This document shows, one piece after another, positions 1 through 13,000 of a stretch of 57,202 bases of DNA (the first letter of the stretch is position 1; every line of letters starts with the position of its first letter). Below the pieces are notes generated by a model. It made no database searches. It was given only the letters and a program-made list of their open reading frames with translations, and was not told where the DNA came from. The stretch is taken from the NCBI GenBank assembly GCA_030141605.1, contig JAQGDQ010001178.1:1-57202 (forward strand). The letters are read 5' to 3'. The stretch comes from Tubiluchus corallicola. Taxonomy: Eukaryota; Priapulida; Priapulimorpha; Priapulimorphida; Tubiluchidae. The position numbers were made by a program, and so were the translations under genes.

Positions 1-112
1 AACAAAATGTGCCATTGCTAATTACTTATAACAATGTATATTTGATTGGAAAAACTTGGACCACAATGCAAATGCATTATATTGATTTTTTAATAAAGTA
101 GAACTATCCTAC

Positions 113-3100
113 CTCAACAGGAGCAACCACAATCCGCCGTCGAGCATAAGGGTGCGGCCGGAAATTCGCAGGCCGCACCCGTCGAACCGGCATCGGTCGT
201 CCAGCTCCAGTTGGATAAGCTCTGAAAAATAAATCCTTGTTTAGCAAACATGTAAGCCTCTAAAAAGTCGTTAATATGGCCTCTTACATTTTTTCAATAA
301 AATTGGGGGTGGGGTGTCGTCGGGGAGATGCTGTATAACTCATAGCAAAATGAAAACTACTTTGGTGGCTATTTGCGTCGTCACGTGGGCCGATTATTAT
401 GCTGACATTTGGCGTGTTAATAACTCATATAAATCCTACGTAAAGTATCAGTTAATACGTTAATAACGTCCATTCACTGTTTCTGCATAAAAAGCAAAAG
501 ACGTTTGTGCATTACTGAACATTGGGAGTTAGCATTTGTACTGTTAAACTGACAAGTTGCAATGCCTTTGCTAGTTTATAATGCCAGTCATTATTAGTAA
601 ACAAAAGTTTCTTCCGCTAAATTTTGTCATTTCTTAGAGATGTCTAACAGCATGTTTTTGCATATTAGGCCTGCATTAGGCCTCTAACGCGTTTAGAGAC
701 AAAGTTTAACCAGCTTTGTGCTTTTATACATGATAATAAAAAGTTGAAATTTAAGGGTTGAAAGTCAGTTCTAACTGTGTCAGTAAAATTAAGATTTCCT
801 TTTTGTTAAGTTTAAATTATAAAAAAATCCGCTTACCTGGTCACACGCAAGGCCGGGACAGGCACCGCCTCCTGCTCTAATGGACAATTCGCCATAACGT
901 AGTGCCGGCCCCGACCCTCAATGACATTGCCCTGCCCTCCACAGAAATTGAAGTTTGGGCACCTTCGCCTAAAAGAGACAAAAATAATTTTCAATTTTCT
1001 ACAAAACGTACTTTCATTTTGTCAAACTTCAAAAAAAAACAACAACAGCAAAAAAGACTACAAAACTTCCAGTTTAATAACTTTATGGATAAACAAATTT
1101 AATAAAACTACATGAGAAATTTCTTAGAACTAATTTACTCCTATTTGCTGGTATAGAATCGGGATTGCGTATCCCAATTTTTCCACAGCTCTTTTACAAA
1201 AGCAATAAACGATATTGAATCAAACTATTCTCAAAAAAAATCTCTGAAAAATCTGCATGTTTAAGAAGTTAATAAAACTACATGAGAAATTGTTGGATTT
1301 AAATGACTCCTATTTGCTGGCAATTTGTTAAGCACGTGTTTGAAGAACTGATCAATCCTCTTAACGCACAAGTTCAACTCTGGTAGGTTTATTATAAACA
1401 TTGGCACACAAGCTGAAATATTGGACATCTCCAAATGGAAAGAAAACTAAATGAAATATCAATTTTCTAGTGTAGAAAGCACAAATTTGCACATCTAACT
1501 GAAAAGAAACAGCAAATATTTTGTTGCTATGTGTTCGTTTCCCACCCTGGAGGTCGCGGGTTCTGTAACGTCTTGGCAACATTTGTAACTTTGTTAGAAA
1601 CTTTATAGAACAGTTAACATAAATCTTTCTTGCTTATTAATCTGCTTATTCACAAAGACTGCTGCCATGATAAGTCTAGAGGATGTAACGCCTCGTGGCT
1701 TGGCTTGCCGGCTAAAAACAGTGAGAGGAAACCTTAGTGAGCACAAACATTAAAAATATAAACCATAGATAAGAACACGTCACAGGTTCAATTCCTGACA
1801 CGTAAGAGTAAAGTTTTAATTACCGCTCGTTCTGCCAAGCGGGTTCTATCAAGACTACTTTGAAAATAAGCTGTTATCATTGTACTATTAGTGTCCTAAA
1901 CATTATTAAGGACAATTATAAATATTATTATTTATATAGCCATAGATTATTCATGTCTAAAACGTTTTAACCAAAAATAGATTAAATCATATTCAAGTTA
2001 CCCATGACTTCTTGGACAAAAATTGCTAAGTTGGTAGGTCAGTTGTTCAGTTACGGTTCACAACTACTCGAGTAAATCTTGTGCTCAATTAAGAAACAGC
2101 AGAATTTAGCAAACCGTCTCTTACAGCAGCTAAATGAACTACTGCAACCAACATAGTAAAAGACTTGCTATGACGGTAGAAAACCACAATTATTATGAAT
2201 GTCGATACACATTAAACTCCAGAAGACAAGAAAGTAAATAGCTGGAACTCAGTCTGGTTTTGAAACAGAGACATTTGAATTACAAAAACAATTTCATAAC
2301 CACTAGGTCATCATGTTTCCTGATGACTATGACATTCGCTTTTCCTTCTTCCTTCCATGCCTCTCTCTCTCCCATCTCTCTCTCTCTCTCTCTCCCCCCA
2401 TCTCTCTCTCTAAATGATTACCATTACCATCACCAACATCATCACCATCACCACCATCATCATCATCATCACCATCATTCTCATCATCACCATCATTATC
2501 ACCATTGTCATCATCACCATCATTATCATCATCAGCATCATTATCACCATCGTCATCATCATTCTTATCATTATCATTATACTACGATACAAAAAAAACA
2601 GTGAGGTAACTTTAAATGATTCTTGACCTCATTTGCTATAATCATTTTTCCTTTTGGTACAATAATTAACTATCGAAAAATCAGTAATATCTCGGATGGA
2701 ATGAAATGTCCAGAGACAACGTTCCAGTTCGTGTCGATTAAGACGATATGAAAACTCCATGAAATGATTGTAATAAGTTAGCTGTTAACAAGCTAGCTTT
2801 GCTTCACAAAGACTAAACGGTAAAGTTTTGTGTAAAGTAAACAAAAACGAAAACTATAGCCACGAGGGGGCAAAATGAACGGTTCTACTACTGAAAAAGC
2901 TATTTTGTAATTATAATCGTGTCTACTTACACTGGCTTTGGCTTGCTCTGGCGTTCTTCCAGGGGTGGCCGAGCCACCACCCCTGCCTGGAGCTCGCGTC
3001 GTCGCTGCTCCTGGTACCTCCACGCACAGGCAGACGTAGACCTGTGCGTGGCGTACTGGGGGTTGATGTTGCCCCGCCCCCCGCACTGGGTGAACCAATG

Positions 3101-3642
3101 ACATCTGAAAAAAGAAGAAAACGTCATTTCATTTTACTAGTTTAACAGTAAAAGTAAACAACAGCGGTTATTACAAGACAGTAATATTATAAGAGAATAC
3201 ATATATATAAAGTCTATGATAAAATAAATAAGTTATTAAGTTGTTGTGTAAACTAAGGGTATGTAGTAAATTTGATTTGACTCTTTTATCACTATAATAA
3301 CGCAAACTATTTTATATTGTTTAAAGTTTTGTTGCAAGAAAAACGATGTTCTGTTTACTGGCAGCAAAGTCTTCAGGTTATTGAGAATTTAGAAATTTTA
3401 ATGATTGCAAACACAACAGACGCGGGGCTGGCTTGTTAACTTAAAATGTTTCGAAAATAAATTGTAAGATGATCCTGTAAAAAGTTCTATAAATAAAGAA
3501 TAATCTCACACCACACGAGATTGTTAACAGCAGAAAAAAATTTCTGTTTGTTTGGACAACGGTACATATGCAGAAAATAAAAAAGTAGATGGAAAGGTTT
3601 TCTGGCTAAAAAGCAAAATTTCTTTACTTACCGCTTAGGCAT
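113..3642 (-). CDS. MYT1-type C2HC zinc-finger protein, 3'-partial
   Basis: Four coding exons on the minus strand: 3632-3642 (coding part of exon 3632-3680), 2931-3104, 837-968 and 113-221. All have GT-AG borders and matching phases, and the last exon ends in phase 0 at a donor, so the gene continues off the left edge. The start ATG (3642-3640) gives MPKRC; an in-frame TAA lies just upstream in the same exon. Two zinc fingers are visible with spacing C-x5-C-x12-H-x5-C: finger 1 begins CHWFTQCGGRGN and contains YATHRSTSAC; finger 2 begins CPNFNFCGGQGN and ends MANCPL. This matches the C2HC finger of MYT1/NZF and L3MBTL proteins (C-x4-C-x12-H-x5-C, with a GH..Y..HR.....C core), which bind DNA or act in chromatin. 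Oddities: one extra residue between the first two Cys, and Asn in place of the usual His after the glycine in both fingers. Between and after the fingers the chain is Arg/Pro/Gln-rich. The family call is fairly firm; the orthologue is unknown. Confidence 0.7.
2366..2585. repeat. (TC)n then (CAT/CAC)n microsatellites
   Basis: A CT dinucleotide run at about 2366-2412 is followed by about 165 bp of CAT/CAC trinucleotides. Translation gives poly-His or poly-Met/Val in every frame, which is a low-complexity artefact and not a gene. Confidence 0.9.
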
Positions 3643-4117
3643 GATGAAAAAAGAATCTCGTGATCGTCGTGACTGTTAATCTGAAATAAGCAAAAAAATG
3701 AAGTGTTATTTACGGCTCGGTCAGCTAAAACCATTTTATTACTGCACAGGATCTAGAGTTCGAATCACACGAGTTTCATGACGATCCGATCATTTGTTAC
3801 AGAAATACAAGAGAAAAACCTATTGTGGACAGTGGACGAACAGACACACGGACACAGTAGGGTCATTTAAAATTTAAAAATTCAACAAGAAAATAGTCAA
3901 ACTTACCAATTTAATAATGCAGCTAAATATCGTATCTGAAAAACATAACAACTTTTAATTGCATGCAATAAACGTTAACTTTCTTATAATTTTATGGCAA
4001 CTCTAATGTTAATATACAGGGTCAAAATAAGTAATAACGAATATGAAGGCTTGATGATGAAAGCTTGATAAACAAATAAACAATAGTAGTTAGCAATCTT
4101 ACAATGGAATGCTTAAT
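3632..4117 (-). other. Possible 5' UTR exons of the C2HC gene
   Basis: Upstream of the start exon, the minus strand shows further acceptor-donor pairs that bracket very small segments: 3907-3935 (29 nt) and 4103-4117 (15 nt), each preceded by a TTTTTCAG-type acceptor and followed by GTAAG. They would be non-coding leader exons leading into 3632-3680. The region is partly made of diverged duplicates (3958-4017 resembles 4285-4345), so the sites may be chance copies. RNA data would decide. Confidence 0.3.
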
Positions 4118-4284
4118 CTGAAAAAAAATGTACACCAATATAATATCATAGTAGCATGGTGGTGGCAGTAGCAGTAAATGTAGTACAAAATTTACATTTA
4201 AACGTGTGTACTTAATTACTATCTTGGTAATTTAAAATTTCAAAGAAAGACAAAGTTTGGACCTGAAAAAAATGACATTTTTTT

Positions 4285-4395
4285 ATTACGTGCATTAAAA
4301 GTTAACTTTCTCATAATATTATAGCAGCTCCGATGTGAATCTACAGTCCTCATAATATTACAGCAGCTCCAATGTGAATCTACAGTCCTGCATTT
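4285..4395. repeat. 39-bp direct duplication
   Basis: The segment containing CATAATATTA, CAGCTCC and GTGAATCTACAGTCCT occurs twice in tandem (about 4312-4350 and 4351-4389) with a few substitutions. It sits in the leader region of the C2HC gene. Confidence 0.7.
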
Positions 4396-5274
4396 AGCAA
4401 GCTGTCTGCCAGTATTCAAAGTCAGTGGATACTTTAATGAACAACCTTGTGGCTGGTCAGAATGCGTACCCATGATTCCTCAAACGGCACACATTTATAG
4501 GCAAGTGTACAACGAGTCATTATTCATTAATCATTCAGTAGTCACTATTCATTTATTAACCGGGCTTTATGTTGCTTAACTTCGTCTGTGGAAATTTTCG
4601 TTTTTTTGGCAGACGTGTCACTGATAACGAAAAATACAAACACATCAAGGGCTAGTTAATTTCCTTACAAAAATCAGCACTTATCTTAAACAGCCATTTG
4701 AGAGTTCAATTATAAACGCGTAATTTAAATTTGAACAGCAACATTTTTAACTGTGCTGTTTTTTCTACAGCATGCAGATTGGCTTCTTTATGACACTGAA
4801 AACCCATTTACCAGACTCAGTATGAAGCCAGCTGATAAAGTCATTTTTGCTTCACAGGGTAGAGGTAAAAATTTTAATAAAATATCGTCAAATCGTAGAT
4901 TTATAACTAGTCTTTCATAAGTAACACTTTGAGCAGTTACTGTGGTAAATATTTATCTCTCGATTTTAACCAAAGACAGTCAAACAATAGAAATAGAATC
5001 ATTTTTATTTCGCACACGTGGACAAACACGCTTCCGTGTTATTTGATCAGCACATTTCAGCTTGTTAGAATATTTTTACTACGCCGTTTCTTTTGCGACA
5101 CCCTGTACAAACGTTTCTGGGTCACTGGCTGTCGAATTTTTATTCCTAAGCGGCGTACTTTTCATGTAAAGAAGTTGAAGTGTGGTGAGAAAGGTCAAAG
5201 CAAACAGAGTCAAATATACAGAAATACTGAACTAATTATAAAGGACAAAAACTGGCCGAAATGCTACAACAGTA

Positions 5275-5872
5275 GCAGCTCTAAACGTCTACTGCTCATG
5301 CGCAGGAAAAACAGTTGTTTACATTTGAATTTTTAAAGATTTGAGCTCTAAACATCTACTGCTCATGCGCAGGAAAAACAGTCGTTTACATTTGAAATTT
5401 TTTGAAGATTTGAGCTCTAAACGTCTACTGCTCATGCGCAGGAAAAACAGTTGTTTACATTTGATATTTTTAAAGACTTGAGCTCTAAACGTCTACTGCT
5501 CATGCGCAGGAAAAACAGTCGTTTACATTTGAAATTTTTGAAGACTTGAGCTCTAAACGTCTACTGCTCATGCGCAGGAAAAACAGTTGTTTACATTTGA
5601 ATATTTTTGAAGATTTGAGCTCTAAACGTCTACTGCTCATGCGCAGGAAAAACAGTCGTTTACATTTGAAATTTTTTGAAGATTTGAGCTCTAAACGTCT
5701 ACTGCTCATGCGCAGGAAAAACAGTTGTTTACATTTGAACGCTGAAAGATTTGAGCTCTAAACGTCTACTGCTCATGCGCAGGAAAAACAGTCGTTTACA
5801 TTTGAAATTTTTTGAAGATTTGAGCTCTAAACGTCAACTGCTCATGCGCAGGAAAAACAGTTCACATTTGAA
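5275..5872. repeat. 67-69-bp minisatellite, nine copies
   Basis: GAGCTCTAAACGTCTACTGC starts at or near 5275, 5343, 5412, 5480, 5548, 5617, 5686, 5753 and 5822. Each is followed by TCATGCGCAGGAAAAACAGT and TTTACATTTGAA. Most units alternate between CAGTTGTTTAC and CAGTCGTTTAC, so the array has a dimeric higher-order period. Open frames across it on both strands are repeat artefacts. Confidence 0.9.
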
Positions 5873-6387
5873 CATTTTTAAAGAAATAAATAATTTGAGC
5901 AAAGTTTTGGATGCAATTAAAACAGCAAAAGTACTAAATTGTTCTTATCTTAAACGTGTATAACAAGGAAATAAATTAATGCCCGTCTTTGTCCATTTAT
6001 TTCTATTGCAAACTGAATTAACGCAGATTTGTCTAGTATTAGTTTAAATTTGCCAAAAATGGATAAAAAATATGCTGTTATTTCCGTTACGCTGAACATC
6101 AGTGTGTTTATTCAATAATAAAGAAAAGAAGCGAAGAAACAAATTATAAAATTCGTAATAATTCGTAGTATAAGCAGGTTAAAATGGAACAAATTGTAGG
6201 CCTATTCATTCATTTTTTTCCCGAAAATCAGCCTTAAATTTTACATGCAGTAGAGATGGGCGGATAGCTGATTTGCAGTCATGCGGTTGCGGTGTCCGCA
6301 TTGATTATGCGAAATGCGGATGTATTATTTGCAGATATGCGGATTTTTAATGTCAAAAATTTGGTATTTTACGCGAAATTTCATATG

Positions 6388-6428
6388 TATATATTATATA
6401 TATATATATATATACACACATATATATA

Positions 6429-6473
<45 letters not shown>

Positions 6474-6475
6474 AT
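6388..6475. repeat. (TA)n / (CA)n microsatellite
   Basis: Alternating TATATA runs are interrupted by CACACA and GTGTGTG blocks. Low complexity only. Confidence 0.9.
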
Positions 6476-7047
6476 GTATCAAAATATATATCCAAAATTC
6501 TAAATATCCGAGAATTAACAAAAAAAAACTATAGCCACATAGGTACATACTCACATAGCCGTCATGTCTGCCATGTTAAAAATTTAAAAAAAACATTTTC
6601 TTACCTTATAAAGATCACTTATAAATTATAAAGATCACTTAAAATATGCACAATACTCAACAATACACAATAGCTAAATAAATTTTATTCATACAAGATA
6701 TTGTATTCATATAAAAGACTGATTGATTGATATTAAATAATAAGTTCGCACTATCGTACTTACGTCGCTCAAACAAAGGAGACTGTACGTCGGTTGTCCA
6801 GTGCTTTTATACTCGAAATGGTTTCGGACGGGTCTATTTTAACAAGAAAGGGTGGAGTCTTTGGCTATTCAGTGTTCTCAGAATTAGGAACGCGTTGTAC
6901 AGCGTAATACAGTAGCCCAGTAGCAGGTCTAGCTAACATTTCAGTACTTCAGGTATTTCAGTTCTAAACAATCAACAACCATAACTGTATGTATACGTGA
7001 CTGTAGTATAGTCTATGTTTGGATACGTTGATCATGGCCGCCAAGCA

Positions 7048-7050
<3 letters not shown>

Positions 7051-7126
<76 letters not shown>

Positions 7127-7135
7127 TCTTTCTCC
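7051..7135. repeat. (TC)n microsatellite
   Basis: About 70 bp of nearly pure CT dinucleotide followed by a degenerate C/T tail. Confidence 0.95.
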
Positions 7136-7261
7136 CTCACCCTTTTGTCTCTTTTTCTCTCTCTCTTTTATGCAACAACTTTACAACTGATAATGTAATA
7201 AATTCACGATTGTTATAAAATAAACTTTGCATTGTTAAATTTTGAAACGAAACATGGCTGA

Positions 7262-7345
7262 AAGAAAATTGTAGGGGTACAGCCTGCATTTGAACCAGGA
7301 ACTCTTTGTTTACAAGTCGACGCTGTGACCACTACATTATTGCTG
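7262..7345 (-). mobile_element. tRNA-like SINE head (trace)
   Basis: Read on the minus strand, this shows a Pol III box A-like GTAGTGGTCACAGCG and, about 30 nt later, the box B-like GGTTCAAATGC. This is the layout of a tRNA-derived SINE head. It resembles copies at about 26327 and 45725 around GTTCAAAT. No full cloverleaf could be drawn. Confidence 0.35.
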
Positions 7346-7696
7346 TCGCAAACAGTGATCATGAGAGATGTATATTTAATCTGTATAATTCATGAGAGAT
7401 GTATAATGGACGTTTTCCCGACAAGTCACAAAGAAATGGCATCTATCTTCATGTGTCAAGACATTTTATTTACGTGGACATTTATTTATGTATGTATGTA
7501 TGATCAGTACTAGTAATGTAAGCAATGATGGCTCAAAAAAACAAAAGAGAAAATCATTAATCCTATACATAGGAAGAAACAGCTTAAACTTAGGAGAAAC
7601 ACAGATAATAATGCCAGAAAAACTAACAACAGTAAGAGCAAAAATTAATAGTTTGTAAGTACTGGGTTAGAGTTACACAAATTGACAAGAGATGCC

Positions 7697-7710
7697 CCCC
7701 CCCACACACA

Positions 7711-7763
<53 letters not shown>
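7697..7763. repeat. (CA)n microsatellite
   Basis: About 65 bp of CA dinucleotides preceded by a C-run. Confidence 0.95.
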
Positions 7764-7765
<2 letters not shown>

Positions 7766-8084
7766 TATGAGTTTGTATTTTTAGTGGATAGATGGCGCTA
7801 GCGTTTAAATAAAAACGAAGTTGAAACACATCATGTATGCTGTATAGTGTCTATCAATATACCGGTATGTGTTTTTGAATCAAAGGTGAGGTGACACGTT
7901 TTATAAACTAGTGAGCTTCCTTGAGGAAGTGGCTTCTAGAAGGCAGAAAAGTGGTCCAAAATGCAGCAAAATGTTGTCCGGGTGGACCTCGTTGGGGAGC
8001 TTACATTGTTCCCCCAGACCCCCTAACTGCTTTTCTGTTGGGTACACCGTTGTTCTGAACCCTGTATCCGCCCCTGTTGTTGTT

Positions 8085-8210
8085 GTTGGCATCCTCCTGT
8101 CTCGGAAGACAATGGAGTGTGCGCCAAGAGAGTCAGTTATTGATCACATTGATGGAGCTGCAGCGTCGACTATGGCTGAGCAGTCCGATCCTTGAACGTC
8201 TCCAGGGCGC
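8085..8210 (-). mobile_element. 3' tail of the 5S-headed SINE
   Basis: The segment from GGCATCCTCCTGTCTCGG to CCGATCCTTGAACG matches, in the same orientation, the tail end of the element at 33858-34404 and, reversed, the one at 25345-25697. The minus-strand tail ends in AAC repeats (GTTGTTGTTG on the plus strand), as expected of a retroposed SINE with a short simple-sequence tail. Confidence 0.7.
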
Positions 8211-10030
8211 ACAGTTTACAGCTTGACAACGTGGCGCCATCTTCAGGCGTTCCTCAAAAGAACAATAATCTCCGATAACTGAACTACTTTCATAATGCAG
8301 CGCCACGCTCACCGTCACTTACAAATACGATTGAAAAAGGTAACCATTTAATAATCTGGCGCCACCTTCAGGCCCACGAAAGTATTATTTGACTGCTAAA
8401 GCACTTGAAACGCGTTGCTGTTGCCACACGAACTAATCCTATATACCATTCTCTAAAAATTAATCATTTGAAAACGTGTTTTCAACTTCAGGCATTATTA
8501 TAAACTAAAAACTAAATCAGTTAACAAAGTGGCGCCATCTTTCGTAAGCATTCAAAGTACTTTACAGGTATTAAGCAATTGTCACGGAAACTGATATTAA
8601 AAATCAAGAAAAAAAAACAGTTTATTTATTTATTTAATCTACCAAAGTTTATTTAATTTTCAGTACATAAAATTATTTTCACAAATCGAAAATAAATAAA
8701 TGCATTTCACTATTCTGTAATTTCATTACATAAAATTTTGCCCTAAATCTAAATAAAAATTGTAATAAGTCAAATAAATTTACAAACAAAGTGGTAAATA
8801 AGATGATACAAACCTAAATGTGTTCTCTATAGTATCGAACCATCTCTTGAAATACATGTTTTATACAGAGACTTCATTACAAACTACGGCTAGGCCTATC
8901 TAAAACCATAATTGTGTATCTATGCCTTTTAAGAAACCGATTTCTAAACATGGGAATGACAAAATAAATAGACTTACAAAATGTAAGCTTGTGTTGGTGA
9001 CAATGCAAAAATGAAACTAAAATTAGTAGCACCAAAAATGAAAAAAAATGGAACAGTCCAGTGAAATGTGTCGAAAAACTTTTTTTATAACTAGCTTCGT
9101 AAACTTGCTTGAAAATGCGTGAAGATTGAAAAGCGATCAAACGACTCCATTTTCACTCGGCCTCAAGTTCATAGAATCCAAAATGTTCTTGAAAATTTTG
9201 AAGTTTTGCAAAGCACGTTTTGTCTAGGAATTGCTTAAGAAAGGAAAAACTCGGGAAAAAACAGCATAAGGGGAGTAGTTAGTAAGAACCGAGGGGAACA
9301 GGAGCAAACGGGGGCAACGGCTCCCCCTGATCACATTTTTCAAAATTTGCGCCTTTTCAACAATGGAGTCATTACTTTGTTTGACCTCCCGTGAAATGAG
9401 CGTGAATTTACACAACTCATGTGTCAATGTTGACTGATTGAACTAAGGACCAAATTGTCCCAAATCTCACTGTTAACTCTTTAGTTCAAATCCGGGATAA
9501 AAGTCAAATCTTTTTTTACTTTTATAATGGCGTTGGAAGAATTTTCTAGAATCATTACTTTATTTGACAAACCTGCCTCCCTAGTTTTCATGCATTTACA
9601 CAACTCATTTGTCAAGGTTGACTGATTGAACCAAGGACCAAATTGTCCCAAATTCAATTATAATAATAATATACATTCTTGTCACACGAGTGCATAATAT
9701 TAGGCATTTTAAGTACAAAACGGAAAGTCAAGCACTTATTTTAAAACTGTATCTGCCTCGTGTTTAGATTTTAAACGCAAAATTAAAATGCACAATAAAA
9801 ACTGTTTCGCATGCGTCACGACACCCTGCTTTACGTGCTTGCTACCCCTAATTTTAGAACCTGGTTTATGCCCCCGGGACATATACAAGCTCTAGCTGGA
9901 GACGAACACTGCGATTAATTTTTCACGACAATTATAAGCCATGATGTCCTTTCAACACCACGGAGGAAAAAAGATGACGTTTCTAACGCGTAGATATCAC
10001 AGGCTAACGCAACTGCTCCTAAACATGCTC

Positions 10031-13000
10031 CTACTTTCTCTTCATCTTTTCCATCACATCCTTCCTCTTTTCCGACGCCTTCTTGCGCACGATCTTCCGA
10101 ATCTCCTTGACGGGCTTGATCCTCCCCTTTTTCTTCAAGTAGGAGATTGCCCACGTCGTGCACGCGACCGTGACGGTGTACCGCGCCGGCGTCGCGACTT
10201 TGTACATCGCAAACATGACGGCCAGCGTCCCGGCTCCCGTCTTCTTGACCGGGTCGAGTACCCACTCGGGCGTACGCAGCAACTCCAACAAGGGCACGAC
10301 GTCGATTCCGCTATAAAGAAAACGTTAAATCGTTAAAACTTTCGCTACGCAAAAAATCTTTCGCATGCCAAGAATGCGTGAGAAATGTGAACTTAAAGCA
10401 CAAGAGTTTTTCGCGTTCGTTTGTGACGTATGTCACACGTAAATTCTGATAACGTAGAATAACTGAGTATATGAGAGTTTTATTATACAGGAAATGAGTG
10501 ATTAAGGCCAAAGTTTTTAATTAGTATGATTAATTAGTTAACTTTGTTAATTGAATTTCATTAACTGGTGGTTTTTATGCATTAGTTTTTAATAAAGTAT
10601 TTTTAGTTTTTAATTATAGTTTAAGTAATCGACAGTTTCCCAGTGCTGTCATGAAAGTGATGTGCAAGTCTCCCTTTTGAACCATGGGCTGAGTGTTCAG
10701 CCATTGCGGTATGTAACCAGGTTACAAGTTTCTATTCAAAATGTGCCAAAAATGACCCGAACAAACAGCATATAGTAAGTCCAAAAGTGCCAAGCTGTAC
10801 AACGCGACGTCGCTCACAGTTCAAACGGTGAGTTCTTTGCGTTCGTTTGTGACGTATGTCACACGTAACGTTCTACGTTTCGCAGCATGATTTCCTTATC
10901 CTTTTGATTAGTAATATTCCGTATATAAAATCTTCTATTTTCAAATTCTGTCACAGCAGTAATAGGGCTGTCTATATAAATATAAATTCTGTTGCAGTTT
11001 GGCTGCAAAATCTATTAATAACCTGGAATAGCGTGTTGTTATATAGTTTATATAGGTTTTACATGTCAAATGTAGACACAGGAAAGTTCAAATGTGACTT
11101 AGGTAAGTCAAATGTAGACACAGGAAAGTTTAAATGTGACTTAGGTAAGTCAAATGTAGACAGGAATTTCGAATGTGTTTTGGTAACTCAAATGTGACTT
11201 AGGTAAGTCAAATGTAGACTTAGGAATTTCGAATGTGTTTTTGTAACTCAAACTCTAACAGTTCCAATTGTATGCAAAGTTTACAGAATATTGGTGAACC
11301 TATAACGTTGTTATTTTAATTTAAGAGCAATTATTAAATTGAAATTAAAGAAGATTAAATTTAACATCCTTAAACTTTACCACTTATCCACATTTGAGAT
11401 ACCAATGTCACATTTGACTTGACATGTGTCTACATTTGACTTACCAAAAGCGCTCAAGATTTGTTGAAAACCATTGTTAACACATTTGAACTACCTAAGT
11501 CTACATTTGAGTTACCAAGACACATTTAAATTACCTAAATTTACATTTGAGTTAACGCAGGTCTACATTTGACATGTAGAACCTATAATAGTAATGAGAT
11601 GATACAATAGTTTATAGTAATGGAAATTTTTCTATGTTGTTTGCAGTAATTATTCAAAGTCTAGACAAAATACAGTTAACCTCGTTATAGCTAACCCCCC
11701 TCCCTCCCCCCCTTCTTATCACACTAACCTCGCTTAAAGCACAAGAAAACCCTCCACTTATATAAAGCTTAAAAAATTTGTCTTGAAATTTTATACCATT
11801 TACTTACTGCCTTTTGCTGTGCAGGGTTTGCGTCGGCCGTAATGGTGTATAAAACTTGTAAATTTGTACTCCCGGCCTGACCGTTAGGCGCAGCCATTTT
11901 GACGGTAAGTTATTTGAAACAAGTTTAGATAACACTGAGTGGAAGTTTGAAAAAATAATCAGAGCATTCGTAGCATACATGTTGCTAATTAAGTAAAATT
12001 TTAAATTACTGTATCTCGTCAAAAAGATTAAAAATACGTTTTTGGTTAGCGACTGGCGCACCCTGGACGGTGAGTCAGCGACATTTTACCAATTGGCACA
12101 CATATTTTAAAATATTATTTCTAGTTACATAAGTCTTTCCAGCAGGTACGCAAAATGTTAAGTAATACAGATTTGCATGGAAAATTTTTTGGGTCATAAT
12201 TTAACATTTCCTTTTCTTCTCTGGATTTACGTGGCGTAGTGACGTCATGTAATGGCACCGTCGGAACAGTATTGCAGGAGATTTAAAATGAAAACAAACA
12301 AAAATTCCTTTCAACGCGAGTACGATATACGCATAAATTGCTATAGAGTAATATAATTTTTGAAAGCGAATTCTCTGAAACCACTTCAGGTGCCCCTTTT
12401 CTTGTTCTCTAAAACATGAATACATTTTTTTAAACACTACGACTCAAACAGCAGAAATTCAGACAAAAGAGCATACTAATGGTACCAAACGTAGCGTAAT
12501 ATTTACCTCAAATTTAGGAAGAAATCATGATAACTAGTGATGGGCAATTAATCCAATTAATCCTAATTGGAATCAAGTGAAAATTGGTACAAGCGATGGA
12601 ACAGTAATTCAATTAACCCTTATAGGGTAACCGGGGGGGGGGGGGGGGGGGGTTTGTTTTGTGCACAAAATACTTTCAGTTATTTATTTTAGGCGCATTG
12701 TCTCACCACAAAATAAAAGTGAAAATGCAATATGTCGATTTTTTAAAGTTGTCGAAACTTTACTTCGCTTGTCTATACTATATAGGTTTTACACGTGAAA
12801 TGTAGACATCGGAAAGTTCAAATGTGACTTAGGTAAGTCAAATGTAGACATAGGAATTTCGAATGTGTTTTGGTAACTCGAATGTGACTTAGGTAAGTCA
12901 AATGTAGACACAGAAATTTCAAATGTTTTGGTAACTCAAATGTGACTTAGGTAAGTCAAATGTAGACATAGAATTCTACATTTTATTTGTCAACCTTTTA

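Larger units (their letters stand above)
4500..9900. other. Gene-free region between C2HC gene and FAM210A
   Basis: I see no exon-like coding segment here. It holds a nine-copy 68-bp minisatellite (5275-5872), TA, TC and CA microsatellites, a tRNA-like SINE trace (about 7262-7345, minus), a SINE tail (8085-8210, minus), and a diverged duplication of about 105 bp (about 9367-9470 and 9553-9657). A loosely repeated GTGGCGCCATCTTCAGGC-like word occurs at about 8229, 8358 and 8530. Confidence 0.6.

Noticed and set aside
1665-1815. tRNA-like GGTTCAATTCC box B near 1785
   Set aside because: No matching box A at proper distance and no cloverleaf could be drawn.
4929-5336. 135-codon plus-strand ORF
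   Set aside because: No recognisable family, no splice sites in phase, and its end runs into the 68-bp minisatellite.
5275-5872. CRISPR-like array
   Set aside because: Units are about 68 bp with no distinct non-repetitive spacers, and the genome is an animal one.
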